Origin: Rhytidiadelphus loreus
Lineage: Eukaryota; Streptophyta; Bryopsida; Hypnales; Hylocomiaceae
DNA: 64,000 nt
Direction of reading: 5' to 3'
NCBI GenBank assembly: GCA_947034895.1
Contig: OX344764.1
Coordinates: 2,046,001-2,110,000, forward strand
The notes beneath the pieces are model-generated. The model was not told the origin of the DNA and ran no database searches. It worked only from the letters and a program-made list of their open reading frames with translations. Numbering within the stretch: the first letter of the stretch is position 1; each line of letters starts with the position of its first letter. The translations under genes were made by a program, and so were the position numbers. Positions 22,400 to 34,783 of this stretch are shown here, piece after piece.

Positions 22400-22699
22400 G
22401 ACCTTGTGCGGGAGCCTGGTTTGCTATGTAGTGCCCCGGGACCCAAAGGCAGTTCGACGGGCCGTAGGAATTTGGATCGGAGGTGGGATTCAGAAGTAGC
22501 GCAGCCTTCTGTGGCAATGTGTCCACTACCAGCTGCTTTCTTCTCTTCAGACGGAGGTCTATAGGGGAGTCGTTGTCGTCGCGATACAGGTCCTTTTCCA
22601 CAACCTGTTTTCTTCTCTTGTTCCTTTTGTCAATGAGGGGCTCCCCCTCGTCCCGTGCCAGGTCGTCATCGGACGAGTCGAAGGCATCCTGGCGGAATT
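22400..22699 (-). CDS. Second exon of CACTA leftward gene, cut by insertion
   Basis: After an acceptor (TATGTAG) at 22700 the frame reads FDSSDDDLARDEGEPLID, then two basic clusters (KRNKRRKQ and RLKRRKQ), and continues until the LTR-like block begins near 22400. The basic clusters look like nuclear localisation signals and the rest is acidic and probably disordered. The gene resumes at 18494. The exact break is not fixed. Confidence 0.5.
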
Positions 22700-22950
22700 C
22701 TACATAGGAGCATCGCCCACACACAATGCTTCAGACAAGTCATTCATCAATCCAAATCAGTGGTTTTAGGAAAATATGCCGATGCACTCTGAATTGGCGA
22801 GGAGTAATTCTGAAATCAACCATGAATGATTGAGTTGGAAATCTCAATTGCCTTAAAGAGTAAAGACTAGAACAAACATTGCAATTCAAAATGTACAGCG
22901 CAAAACCCTAAGCCCAACCAAAGAGTAAAGAAGTGTGATCCAGCGATTAC

Positions 22951-23257
22951 CTGTGGCTTCAGCCTCCTTGTCGGATTGCCACTCTACATGGGTACAAGCA
23001 ATTGCAAGATGCATCATACCTATGGCGATGGCCTCGCCATCGGACTTCGTGGCATCCGACGAAGAGTCCCGTGCACTGCTCATCGGATTGAAGTTTGGAT
23101 CGGAGTCGGTGACCCAATTTTCCCTCCTCGTCCTCTTGCCTACCCGTCCTTCAAGGCCATGCAGCCTTCCACTCCTTCGTGGACCACTTTCAAGGCCCTT
23201 CACCGGTGCGCAAGATTCAGGAGGATTCTTCTTCGCTACGTCGTCATCCCTGCGCCG
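22951..23257 (-). CDS. First recognisable exon of CACTA leftward gene
   Basis: The frame is open from just after a TGA at 23258-23260 to a donor (CACAG/GTAATC) at 22950. It encodes a basic stretch with GPRRSGRLHGLEGRVGKRTR, then a Ser/Asp-rich part (DSDPNFNPMSSARDSSSD). There is no ATG in frame at the left of the open part, so either translation starts in an upstream exon or a frameshift separates it from an ATG just upstream. Confidence 0.45.
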
Positions 23258-23269
23258 TCAACAATGGAA

Positions 23270-25548
23270 AGCCCTAAACCTTAAAAAATGGGAGCGTGAT
23301 TGAACATGCCTACCACGTCACGTGCTTCAACAAAACTAGCAGAGACAATGGTGCAACGGTGGGAAGCAAGAGAAACAATAGGATATGGCACCCAAACCCC
23401 TGGGGTCCACTTCTGAGGCAACGTGCAAGGAGTGCAACCACGTGGCCGCCAAGGTATTTATGGTGGCATCACGATTACCCTAAAACCCTTGCGACTAGTC
23501 TGCAACTTCTCCGTGACTTCTTTGTGACTACAGACAAGTTGCATAGGAGTCACGAGGCATGTAAAGCAACTTCCGATTCACTCAAAAATGACTTCAGAAC
23601 AACTGAAGGGACTTTGAATGCCCTCAGCCACTGTGTTCGTTACCCAAAACCCTAGAGAGGCGTCGCCTGCTTGCTTCGAAGACTGTGCAATCCTAAACTC
23701 AAAAGACAATGGTAATTCTGTCTTCGCAAGTAGTGCTCCTGACGCTCTGCCACAAGCTGAGGACGGTAGAAAGCTCTTGAACCTCTGCAGTCCAGACCCT
23801 TTAGTACCCCTTTGCCTCCTCCACGATCAAAATTAATCCATGTTGTGCACTTGGGAAGGCACGACAGGTGCTCATGAGCATAGACGCAAGTGCTCTTGAA
23901 ACTTACAACTCTTTTCTTGCCTCCACAACTGGAGCAAACAACTTCTGCACCTCAGCCACGTTCTTGTCACGTAGGAGCTCGTACTCTGATTTCTCCGGTT
24001 CAGCTTCCTCCATCAGGAAATCTCTACTTGATAGGTCATCCATGATTGTCTTGTGCACACTTCCTTGGCTCGCTTCCTGAACGTTGGTCGTGCGGAACCG
24101 CTTCTAGGGATGGAGCAAGTCTGACTGTTGTGGACGTGGGCTTCCCGGCGCGCACCTTGAGCGTTTGCAAATTTGAGAGGATTCACAATCGGCGTCCAAG
24201 ATAGGCAAACAAAGCCTAGCGCCTCAGCATTGAAGCTAAGACCCCGGAAATGAGTTGCCCAGGTCACGGAGGAGACTGTTAGGCAGCCACAGGAGAGCGT
24301 CCACATGATGAGGTAGGCGCGTTTTGGCGGCTCCTAATTAAGTTTTGAACCTAGCAATTAGTAGTTATTTTTTACTCGAAGTTCAACTTTGCAGGATCAC
24401 TGCACTCAGTCATTCAGTGGTTTAGGGTCGTGGGAAAAGAAGGCTGCAGTTACTGCTCCTAGTTGGGCAACTATTTCCACTGAATTACATACTTGGCCAA
24501 TCGAAGACGTGAAATAAAAAACGGGAACATTTATGGACCACGTTTTAGCTTGAGGTAGATCTCTTATGAGATGCATGCGATGTGGAAGAACATTGACGAT
24601 TCAGAAGATGTCGCCACCCTAATTCACTTCGGATGCATTTTGCAGAGCAAGTACCACTACATGCAGAGGAGTTTCTTACAAATTGTAAACACCCAAGGAG
24701 AAGTTCCGTGCTAAGAGTTTCATGGAGAGGTAAGCTACAATCTCAGTTCATTTACAAAAATGTACTGGTGGAAGAGTTTTTGGGTGCTTTTCTTTTTTGG
24801 AGTGGGTGGGCAATGGAATCCTAGAAACATTCGTGAGCATTTCTACGTTTAGAAATGATGTAGGCTACAAGAATGACTTCAGGGTGACTTCTTGTGCACT
24901 TTTGAGTCACCAAGAACTTGCGAATTAGTTATTTGGTAGTCATATTGAAGATGAAGTTGTCATTTCTGACTTACATATGACTTACGTATGACATTTTCCC
25001 ACCAAGTGTAATTAAGTACCAGTGGATAATACTAAAGTCCGGGCAAATCCATTCAATTCTTTCTTGTGTATTTACCATGTCACTTAGAAAAAAAAATGTG
25101 ATTTATGTCGCATTGGAACGTCGCCTTCTACTGTACATTGAAGTATTTCATTTAAAAGCCTGGGCATGCAGTAGCCTTTATGAGATGTTTCCATCGTGGT
25201 TCGTCATCATTTGTTACTTGGAACCCCTACATTTTCAAGATTCGCCAAGTTTATAAAATAAATCAAAGGAATTCCTTTTGAGTTTTCATATGCATGTCGT
25301 TGGATCCAACGTTGCTCATGATCGTGATCATTTTGCTAACATATGCTAGTCACTTACAAGTCACATTTTCTCATTTTGCAGTTATTCAGCAGTTGAGTAA
25401 GTCATTTTCTAGTTAGTCTCCAGTTACAGAAGCCATTTATCAGTCATTACCCATTGTACACAAGTACATTCAGCCAAATCATTGTCCGTGACAATGGGTC
25501 ATTAGCAGCGGTGGCTAATGTCACTCAGCTTCCGGGATCACACGCGAC
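23270..25548. other. Spacer between the divergent CACTA genes
   Basis: 2.3 kb between the start regions of the leftward gene and tnp2. It is rich in GTGACTT / AATGACT-type words (for example 23515-23600 and 24850-25000). It probably holds both promoters. A few open frames of 60-120 codons lack recognisable motifs. Confidence 0.5.
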
Positions 25549-28500
25549 ATGATACCCACCAGACTACCCCTATCAGACACTCGCAGGCAGCAACTACGAG
25601 ATGACCGTCTTTGGCTTAGAGAATTGCAGAGGGCCAGGGAGTATAATGTCAACAAGTTGCATTGCCCGTGCACCAACTGTCGAGGTCGTAAGAGACTTTT
25701 CATACGAAACGTACGGCAGCACCTCATCCGCCACGGTCGAGATCCACAGTCCAGGATTTGGAGAGGCCCAGATGCACAAGACTCCTCAGACGAGGAATGG
25801 GACCAACAGTTTTGGGGACTAGTTGTAGTGGAGCCGGAGGAATTGGATGCTACAATTGATACTCGTGGGATGGTCGACCAAACACTACACCCACAAGAAG
25901 TTTAAACATATTCAGCAGAGAGAGTTCAGGAGGAAGTCATGGACGCTTTTGCCACAGTAGACTCTATCCATGCAGAGTTCATGGAAGTGGACGGTGGTTA
26001 TGCTGCAGAGGGTGAAGAATGTTGTGACGACCAGGTGGCTCCCGACATGGGCCCGAATAGGGGCGATGTTGATCCCAATTTTGATGGGAGGGCGTTGGAG
26101 GAGTTGCTGGAGCATTTGTATGCTGGAGCTCGGTCCAGCAAGCTTGCGGCCACAGTTTTGCTGATGAACTTGTGCACCGTGCACGGTGTTAGCAATCAGT
26201 GCGCGAACGAACTCTTCAGCATTTTGCATTCCCATCTCTTGCCGGAGAACAATACGTTGCCTCGAACCCACCATGCAGCGAAGACACTTACTGGCAAGTT
26301 GGGTTTGACGTACAACACCATCCATGCATGCGAGCGCGGGTGTGTGCTTTTTCGTGGATCCAATGCAGATGCCCTTTGTTGCCCTAAGTGTGGTGGTTGT
26401 AGATACCGAGATCCAGATTGCCGTTGGTTTCCAGTGAAGGTCCTCCGTCACTTTCCGATTATCCCACGACTCCAGCGAATGTTCAAATCCAGCAATTTCC
26501 AAGTTGATGGTGTGGCATGCAAACAATCGGAGCAACAAAGAAGGAGGGGATGGCTTAGTCAGACACCCTTGCGATTCCAAAGCGTGGCAACATTTTGACA
26601 AGAACGTGGATCCTTCCTTTCCAAATGATCCATGGAACACTCACTTTGCCTTGGCAGCAGACGGAGTGAATCCTTTCAAACAAAACCGATCAGCATGGTC
26701 AACATGGCCCGTTGTGTTGTTGAATTACAACCTCCCACCATGGTTGAGCACAAAGAAGTTCTTCATTATGTTGGCTCTTCTGATTCCAGAGAGAGAGTCC
26801 ATCACAGGTGAAGTCTTTGACGTATATTTAGAGCCTCTCATGGATGAATTGCTGGAATTGTGGGCCGGGGTTCCAGCATATGATGTATCAAAAGATGCAG
26901 GATCAAGGTCTTTCCAATTGAGGGCCATGTTGCTATGGACTATCCACGACTTTCCCGGGTATGGCACAGTAGGAGGCTTCTCTCATCAAGGGTATGCAGC
27001 ATGTCCGTGGTGTGGCGTGGATTTGGGTGCTGAGCATTCAATAGAGCTTGGTAAGCAAATTTATAGTGGTACTCGGCGATGGCTCCCTGAAAATCATCCC
27101 TACAGATCAGCAGAAATGAAGGACCATTTCAACGGATCAATTGAAACCCGCCCCAAACCACGCACAGTGATAGTAGAGGAACAAATTCAGCATGCCCTGG
27201 AGTGCGAGGCGTGGAAAGCAGCGGGAAATAGAGACGGTGCTGCAGGGGACCCATCCAAAATATATGGCTTGAAAAGACTGAGCATCATTTTCCGCTTGCC
27301 GTATTGGAAGGTCAGTATCACTAGTCGGCAGCACGGCCATGAAAAATGACTTGCCTGTGACTAATAGGTGACTATGATGCCACTTGTGAGTGATGAGGAA
27401 GTCATTTTATAGTATTAGTCCAGTTGAAGTCATGATTAATGACTAACGTATGACTAGTATATGACATAGTCACCAGTGTTTGACCATGAGACGTGCGTGC
27501 GATGTGAGAACTGCCAGGATCTCCTCATTTGGTACACGCTGGACGTCATGCATTGCGAATTGAATCTGGCAAAGAACTTCCTAAAAACTATAACAGGGAA
27601 GAAAGACACAGTCAAAGTCAGGAGAGACATGCAAAGGCGCAATGTTAGGAAGCACTTGTGGCTCACCCCACACCCCCGAAAGGCAGGGAAGATGGTGAAA
27701 CCGCGTGCTTCGTATGTGTTGTCCGAAGAGGAGTTTGAAAAATTTGCTAAGTGCATAGAGTCCTTGAAGACACCTTCTGGCTATTCTTCTGACCTAGGGA
27801 AGTGCATCCGGAAGAAGAACTTTGGAGGATTGAAGTCCCACGATTACCATGTCTTAATGCAACAGGTAATGCCACTTGCGCTTCGCGGCTTGATGCAACC
27901 TGGTCCTCGCATGGCTATCATGAGAATGTGCAGGGTATTCAAACGCTTGTGCACGAAGGTGTACAATCCCGCGGAATTTCAATCACTAGAAGCAGATGTG
28001 GCAGAAAGTATGGCGTTGTTGGAGATAGAATTCCCACCATCATTTTTTGACATAATGACACATCTTCCCTACCATCTTGCAAAAGAGTTGGACTTGTGTG
28101 GACCAGTTAGTGCGAGGTGGATGTATCCAGTGGAACGTTACATGAAGGTGTTGAAGAACCATGTCCGCAATTTGGCCCGCCCGAAGGCGTGCATGGCAGA
28201 GGGCTACTTGAAAGATGAATGCCTTGGATTCATTACTAAATACCTCCAGAGATTTGAGGAGACTCAACGGCGTATATGGGATGAAGATGAAGAGTATGGA
28301 GATGCGGAGGAGGTTTTACAAGGAGCGGGCTGGCCATATATCATGAGCCCGGAGCTGAGAGACATAGCCCACCAGTATGTGCTATCCAATTCAACTACTA
28401 TGCAAGACTTGGTGACGTAAGTGCTTTGCACAATTAGTGTATGTGATGCCCACCTGAATCCACTGTTGCTCTGTGAATAGAGTTGTACTCTTTGTGGATT

Positions 28501-29473
28501 CCATGCACATGCTAGTGCCAGAGTTGTTCATTAGATGTTTTTAAGTCATTTGGAAGTTGCAAGCTCTCTTTTCGTGACTTAGGAATGACTTGGTGGTGAC
28601 TATCTACAGTGAGGAGAGAGTCAGAGAACAACCTTGAACCACCTCATGAATGTGGGGTTTGCCAGCCAAATGGGACGGCATTATGATCTGTATATGTCTT
28701 CAAGTTTGGATCTCATACTGTCATTGTGACTCTTCTTCTGTAGGTCCTGGAGGGCAGAATCCATCACAAATCCAGAAACCGCCACTTTGTCAGAGTGGAT
28801 TCAACGCACGATGCAAGATGCCGACTTAGATTTGCGGAACCAGATAGACATGGACCGATTTCTTCTAAGCAAGAAGCCTGCACAGAGAGCCACTCGGTAC
28901 ACACGCGTCACTGCATTTGGTAAACACTTCAGAGTAGAAGATGAAAGTACGTCGCATTTTGTGAGCTACAATAGTGGTGTAGCTTCTGTTTTTCAGGAAC
29001 CATCATCCCAAATTGAGGATTCATCTATGAACTACGTGGGGGTCCTGAAGGACATTCTAGAGCTAGATTATGGTGCACTGAGTACGCGCATTATTCTATT
29101 GCGCTGCGAGTGGGTGAAAACCCAGGACAATCGAGGGAATCACACATACACTAGAGACGAGTCCGGCTTCCTTGTGGTGAATTGTCGGCATAAACTACCT
29201 CGCATGCAAGATCCCTTCATTTTTCCAAGCCAGGCGACGCAAGTATTCTTTTCAGATGTTCCGGAACGACCCGGCTGGAAAGTAGTCTTATGCAAAGAAG
29301 CCAGAGCACGCCGTGAAGTCGTGGACACGTCGGATGCATTCATCAGCACCAACATAGAGAGCAACGGACTAAGAGCTCCCCATAGGTTACCAGTTCCGGC
29401 ACAGATGGTTAATCTAATCGGGGCCATCAAATTGACGGAGGAAGAGAATTTATTAGAACAGGAAGGGTATTAG
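25549..29473 (+). pseudogene. tnp2-type CACTA transposase (spliced, decayed)
   Basis: ATG at 25549. The N-terminal part has the Transposase-associated pattern (WLRELQRAREYNVNKLHCPC, HLIRHGRD). A Transposase_21/tnp2 core follows with CPKCGGCRYRDPDCRWFPVK, FALAADGVNPFKQNRSAWS, VVLLNYNLPPWL, LLWTIHDFPGYGTVGGFSHQG and CPWCG. Intron 1 is 27311-27469 (AAG/GTCAGT...ATAG). Exon 2 holds LDVMHCELNLAKNFL, LPYHLAKELDLCGPVSARWM and VERYMKVLKNHVRN, as in DUF4218. Intron 2 is 28417-28743 (GTAAGT...GTAG). Exon 3 has the DUF4216 type (YGVLKDILELDY, LLRCEWVK...FLVVN) and stops at 29473. Damage: an in-frame TAA at 25903-25905 (CAA-to-TAA type) and one +1 frameshift near 26495. In life it would cut at CACTA ends in the nucleus. 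Confidence 0.85.
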
Positions 29474-30402
29474 TGTGTTCGGGCGCAAATTATGCAGTCA
29501 CTAAGAAGTGATAGCACAGTCGCGGCTTAGTCACTTATAGTCACTCAGAAGTGATAGAGTAGAGGCGGCATAGTCACTACGAATTAATCGTTCAGAAGTG
29601 ATAGCTCCAAGGTACTGCACGCTGGTTTTCAAGTGCAACTTGATCTAACAACCATCTTCATGCATGGAAAGATTCCCGTCTTGTATATGTCTTTCATTAA
29701 TTTCATGTTAGCTCATTTCTGGCAGAAGGTGCATGAAAGTGTCAGTGAAAGAATCATCTAGTCCGTCGATGACACTAATGTGTATCGTGTGACCATACAG
29801 AAGACATTAGAAGGAAATTTGACCACTAAGCCTATCAATGGTTCCATTTTTATTTTCAACCTAAGGACTGGATCAGACAACTGTTATTGAAGGTCATTCA
29901 CACTACCTAGGTTTCATCTGCAAAAAAAAATATCTCTATTTCCCAGAAGAAGTCATTCAGCAGTTGTGTTGAAGTTACTGTCAGTCGTCAGACGCAGTCG
30001 CTTCCCGACATACCTTCTTGGAAATTGACCCGGGCAACGCACTGCCCTACCCGCACTTTCTCCAAAACAATGCTCTACACCCTAAACCACCCCCAAGTCG
30101 TGACAAAGTTGTTCACAAGTCATTTGGAGTCACAAAGAAGTAGAGCACAGTAGTCGTTAATGACTTTAGCGTTACTTCAGATTCCTTACAGACTTCTCTG
30201 CGTCATTTCCAACGAATGCAGGCCATTCAAGTCATCCTCTATCAGAAGTTCATCCCGCAGTCGTGATAAATGACTTCAGAATGACTCGCACACTGTGGAG
30301 ATTGCGACCACGGTGCAATTACAAAGGATCTAGTCATTTTCTAGTGAAACCGGACAAGGAGTCATTCTCTGGAGTCATAGATACCCCTGTTTTTTTGTAG
30401 TG
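29474..30402 (+). repeat. Right subterminal region and terminus of CACTA element
   Basis: The non-coding end carries many direct and inverted copies of GAAGTGATAG / AGTCACT and AGTCATTT words (29490-29610 is densest) and finishes in CCCCTGTTTTTTTGTAGTG at 30384-30402. Such repeats are where TNPA-type proteins bind in En/Spm elements. Confidence 0.8.
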
Positions 30403-31340
30403 AATATTGTCGAATTTGACCCAAATCTGGGTGGTTTGTTGAAGGCGCTAGAGAGCCTAAGATGAGCTTTGAGCTGTACAGCACATCCTAAGTCAAGAAG
30501 TGATTCTACAAAATAGTGTGAATAAGCTTTAGAGGCCAGGGAATCTAGACAAAACCCCTATTGTTACAAGAAATCCACATAAGCCAAAGTGAGGAGCCCC
30601 GTAGAAGTGTCCAAATCATCCTAACTTTCTGGAGTCTCTTGGAAATTGGGGTTCCAAAAATGCATTGGAAAAGATTGAAATGAGTGTAGGTTCACCCATT
30701 AGGTGGAACCTCTAAGATTTGATGGAGGATTGATTGAACATAGTCCCAAATTTCTTGGGTTCTTAGATAAAAGAAAAAATTGTGAGAGGGAGTTTCTTTA
30801 CTGTTAGAGGAATAACAATTACATTTGGTTTCAATACTTAGTACAATCTTCACCCCTCAAGAATGTATTGCAATTGCATTTTGCCACACTGACCACATAA
30901 AAGCCACATCTTTTTGAAATTAGGTCCTATACCATACTTCTTTTGAATCATGAGAAAAAAATAGGGGAAAGATGTTCTGACCATTTTGAGGGTATGGACT
31001 GCTTTAAAGTTCAATGCTTGGTGAGCAAACTCTGTCCAAGAGCTGTGGTGTATACCATAAGTGGTTTCTCGTCATATCATTGCCAATGAGCTAGGTTGAA
31101 ATTCAAAGATTGAACTGCTTCAGAGAAGACTAATAAGGAGAATGTTTTCTTCTCTTCTTAGTCTTTAGGACTCAAATTCTTTGAATAACTCCTATGTGAA
31201 CTGCAACTCCTTCTGATGATAGATTGGTGGAGAGTTGTTTGGATATAGTTCCAATCATTGCTTAACAAAATGAGGATTTGGGATTGTGGAAGTAGAAAGT
31301 TGTGGTTAGGAAAAGGATTTAGCTAGGCTAAAGAAGGAAT
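30403..31340 (-). pseudogene. LINE 3' fragment (zf-RVT region)
   Basis: Read leftward, broken frames show the pattern of the zinc-binding and tail part of plant LINE polyproteins, for example WLLCGQCGKMQLQ-like, TQEIWDYVQSILHQILEVP, and LRGSSLWLMWISCNNRGF. Several stops and shifts make it a relic. It has the same orientation as the LINE part at 58240-61535, which lacks exactly this 3' portion. The two are best read as one LINE split by the gypsy insertion. Confidence 0.6.
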
Positions 31341-32159
31341 AATGTTGTCAAGTGTTACGACTAGGTCGGAACAGTTGGACGAATATCACTAACGGTTCCA
31401 GGGTAAGGACGTTATAGCGGTTAGGTTGTCTTCCTTAAAGCTCATTGAGGGGAGCTTTGTCCCTCACTTCGCATTCTATCAATACAATGAACTATTCATG
31501 TTTATGCTTGCATTGAATCTTGGAATTATATTAGAGAGAGAGGAGAGACTTAGGTAGGCCTCTAGTTGAGTAAAGAAGGAACTAGAATGGAGCACTAACA
31601 TGAATTTGATCATGAATCTTGAACCTTAACATTATGCAAAGTCTTTATCATTTCCACGCTCTAGGACTGTTGTGTATGATTTGATGAGGACAATTATAGA
31701 TTCGATTAATTTTGTTGTGGTCATGTTATATTAGAGTAGAAATATTCCTTAGGGTATGTTTTGAACCTTGCGGTTGCAGTGAACAAGAGAATTGATGTTG
31801 TTTGTTGATTGAGAATGTGTAGAGATAATTCAGGGTTGGCACTTGATTGGTGTGAATGAATTTTTTATGTTGCAAATCTCTGGCATATGCATGAACCTAG
31901 GTGCCGCCACAGTTGTTTTGACTTTTCTCAAGGCCATGTACTCTGGCCTACAAATGTTGATGCAGCATGGTTGCCATGAGATAGCTGAAAATGTGGACTA
32001 TGGGCGCAGTCACGGTAGTCCCTACAAATGTTGAAGCAATGTAATCTCGGTGAGATTGTTGGAAATGGAGGATATGCGGTGGTTGCTCCGATTGATGCAT
32101 GCGTTGCATAGGTTCATTGATGAGATTCAATTTGCGATGGTTGCGGTTTGATTGGGCAA

Positions 32160-33980
32160 TTTAATCCATCCTATTGTGGACCTTGTAAAAGATGAACCGG
32201 GAGAATCTGCTACAGGAGGAGGGCCACTGGGAGTGGAGGGGCCAAACTTTGAATTGGCAACATTCATACAACAACAGATTTAATCGGTGTTCCAAGTGGC
32301 CATCCCACATTTGGTACAATAAATTTTTGAATTAGCAGTTGCATCCGCATCAATTGCCTTACCTTTTGTACCTGCGCGGGTGGGTGATCATGGTTACAAG
32401 AAAGCGAGAGGTTTCAATGCTTTGGAATTGGCAAGCAGAGAATCAAAGGTAGCACCACCCGAGAAATTCTCAAGGAAGAAGGAAAGGGAGGTCTACAAAT
32501 GGTTTGCCCAACTTCGGTTAGTCTTTCGAGGTAAGCCATGAGCATATCGAATGGATGAGGATAAAATTGCTTATGCCCTGTCGTACATGACAAGGGTGGC
32601 ATAAAATTGAGCAATGCCAATTTTACAAGCATTGGATGAAGGATGCCCTCATGATCTATTAGGGTGATTGCAAGAAAGACTGGTCCTATGAGGCGTCACA
32701 ATTGAAGTGACGGAGTTGGTTTTGGCCGTAACTTTTGGAAATTAAAGCCAATAGACTTGAAATTTTTATGGAAGATTGCTAACTCAGAAAACATGAGATT
32801 TGTTATTTTTCAAAAAATTTGATGAAATAATTTTATAATTAAATATCAATTTAGCTAATTTGTCACACTTTGTGGTTTAGGGGTTTTTAGTACTGTGAAG
32901 TATCCAAAAAACATAATGTTCACTTGACTTTTTTGTGGCCTATTTCCACACTAGATGGGCATATGCCTACCAAAGGAAATTAAAAAAAACACAATTCTTT
33001 GTCCTCAACATGTATGCAAATAGGGGTCCCTTGTACATAGCACTCCAAACTTTCATGATGGTTTCAACTTCTAGTTTTTGGTGAAATATAATCACTATCA
33101 AGTCTTTATAAATGGTCAATTTTTAGTTTTTTTTTATTCATGATTTTCTAATTTTTATTAATTTATACTTAATTTTATCTACTTTCTGTGACAAACTTTC
33201 ATTTTTTTTAAGTAGTATTGTTTCAGTATTCAAAAGTATTCAAAAGTATTCAAAAGTACTATTGGCCGTTGATTTTTCAGATCAACGACTGAGATTGCTC
33301 CATTTTGTAGTACTCCTAGTATTAGGCAGAAAAAACGTAGTTTTTGACCAAACGCTACCAAAATCATTCAGTCTTTCTTGCAATCACCCATTAGTCAATT
33401 ATGATGCTTTTATAGAGGTGGTTATACTGTTATAGCGGTTTACGGGGAGATTGATCGTCGTAGCACTACTGGAAACCGCCTTGGCAGGATTAGACAAATT
33501 GGATCTGTGGCAAATTATATTTCAACCTTTGATGAGCATGCTGTGCAAGTTGAGTGGAATGAGGCAAGCTTAGTGGCGCATTTTCAAGGAGGGCTCAAAG
33601 ATGAGGTCCTTGATTCCATTGCCATAGGCCACAGTTGAAGCACAACCACGAAAACTTCATGAATGGATGGCAATGGCATCAAGAATTGATGAACGGTTGT
33701 AGATACGATGCTAAGGTCAACGTCCCCCCAATGTTTCTTCAAATGCACGTGAACATGGTGGGTGGTTTTAAGCGAGTCCAACAACTTCAAGACCGATTTC
33801 CATAGAGATTGATGCTATTCAAGGAAACGACTGCATTAGCAAAGACGGTTGCTGAGCATCTGAATTATCAGAAGCAAGGAAAGTGTTGGGGATGCATGAA
33901 TTTCCCCACCAACCTTCCAAACCTTTGTCCTTAGCTGCATTGGGAAAAAGGAAGGAGAGTCGGAAAAAGGTGAAGCTCGG
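32160..33980 (+). pseudogene. Gypsy gag remnant
   Basis: Frames before and after the 728-bp insertion read like a gag polyprotein: PEKFSRKKEREVYKWFAQLR, MDEDKIAYALSYM, and after the insertion ISTFDEHAVQVEW and HEWMAMASRIDERL. Several stops and shifts break it. The reading frame continues exactly across the insertion once one copy of the 4-bp duplication is discounted. Confidence 0.6.
32662..33389. mobile_element. 728-bp TIR element inside gag
   Basis: It starts with GGGTGATTGCAAGAAAGACT at 32662 and ends with the inverted copy at 33389 (21-bp perfect TIRs). The flanks are ATTA at 32658-32661 and 33390-33393. The interior is AT-rich and non-coding, with a small 11-bp triplication (AGTATTCAAA) at 33232-33258. 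A 4-bp duplication does not fit the usual 3 bp of PIF/Harbinger or 8 bp of hAT, so the superfamily is open. Confidence 0.85.
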
Positions 33981-33982
33981 GA

Positions 33983-34699
33983 TTGAGAGTATGGCCTCAG
34001 TACCCGGGAGCGCCTCAAATAGCAGTGGCGATGGTATTGGGTCGAGGTTTGATTGAGGGTTGTAAAAAAGGCTGGAGGCAAGGCAGTGCTATAGTCCGAT
34101 TAATATCCCTACTAGCAAGGAATCTTGAGGAATTGACGGATGATCCCCAAGAAGTTGAAGATGGCTTTGATGAGTCCGTAGGGATATCGGAGGATGCCAC
34201 ACATGGCCCTGAAGAGGCTGTAGATGGGTATGTTGGACCTTCTTATTTGCGAGCCACCATCGACCCAGAAGCACATTTGACGGTGGAAGCAATATTAAAC
34301 TCCGTATCGGCGACAACACTCCTAGACTCTAGGGCTACAAGGGTGTTTATATATCCAAATTTTGCTCGAGAATGCCATGCTGAGATTCAATCGAAGGAGA
34401 GGCCGAAGGAAGTGCGGATTATTGATGGGCGAGTTATAAATTCGGGACTTATCATCCAAGAAGCTACAATTCAATTACAAATAGGAAAACATCGAGAGAC
34501 ATGCATGGCAGACATTACTAATACGGGACGGTATCCTTGCATATTAGGAATACCATGGCTTGTACATCATGATCCAATTTTTCATTGGTCCCTAAAAGAG
34601 GTTAATTTTGACTCTAATTATTGTCACCAAAATTGCTTGCAGCAAGTGGTGAGGGTTCACAAACTAAGGCATGACAAGCAACGAAAAGAAGGAACTTGA
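33983..34699 (+). pseudogene. Gypsy aspartic protease region
   Basis: A frame of 238 codons. The active-site word that should read DSGAT is DSRAT here (TLLDSRATRVFI), followed by the usual second half with CMADITNTGRYPCILGIPWL and HDPIFHW. The glycine loss at the flap-side of the catalytic motif suggests it is inactive. Confidence 0.65.
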
Positions 34700-34783
34700 C
34701 TTGCCATTGTTAAGGAAGATGGGGGTAGAACAACACCTAAGAACCCTAAGGTTTTCACGATTGGAAAACGGGAGTCAAATAAG

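Larger units (their letters stand above)
18550..22400 (+). mobile_element. LTR-retrotransposon-like insertion, copy A (non-coding)
   Basis: This block splits the CACTA leftward gene between its exons at 18494 and 22400. It has a promoter-like part (TATAAAA at 19797 after a GC-rich run), then a leader with repeated GGCGAAGCTTTGA words, a GC minisatellite, a short ATG segment (21429, followed by a GTGAGT donor) and an AT-rich tandem tract. Blocks of it match the reverse strand at 49-51.7 kb (copy B); for example a 25-bp word at 19265-19289 recurs exactly, inverted, at 51430-51454. The shared order (unique 5' part, TATA box, CTTTGAAGGTCC, cysteine-free leader repeats) suggests LTRs of one family. 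Both edges are approximate: no target duplication was found and no pol gene is visible. Confidence 0.5.
14114..30402 (+). mobile_element. Large En/Spm (CACTA) DNA transposon, left end not found
   Basis: The right terminus ends at 30402; read inward it is CACTACAAAAAAACAGGGG, the classic CACTA-type end. Inside lie two divergent genes: a tnp2-type transposase (25549-29473, rightward) and a Transposase_24-like gene (23257 to 14114, leftward). Short words of the GTGACTT / AATGACT / AGTCATTT kind fill the non-coding parts (about 14.5-15.1, 17.1-17.4, 23.5-23.6, 24.8-25.5, 27.3-27.5, 28.5-28.6 and 29.5-30.4 kb) but are scarce outside, tying these blocks into one element. The base set beside the right end is AAT. 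The left coordinate given is only the last exon, because no matching left terminus was seen. An LTR-type insertion (about 18.55-22.4 kb) interrupts the leftward gene. Confidence 0.7.

Noticed and set aside
31341..31829. Confident 5' LTR call for the gypsy element
   Set aside because: A TG...CA span and a possible primer site can be drawn, but there is no matching 3' LTR to confirm it, so it is only mentioned.
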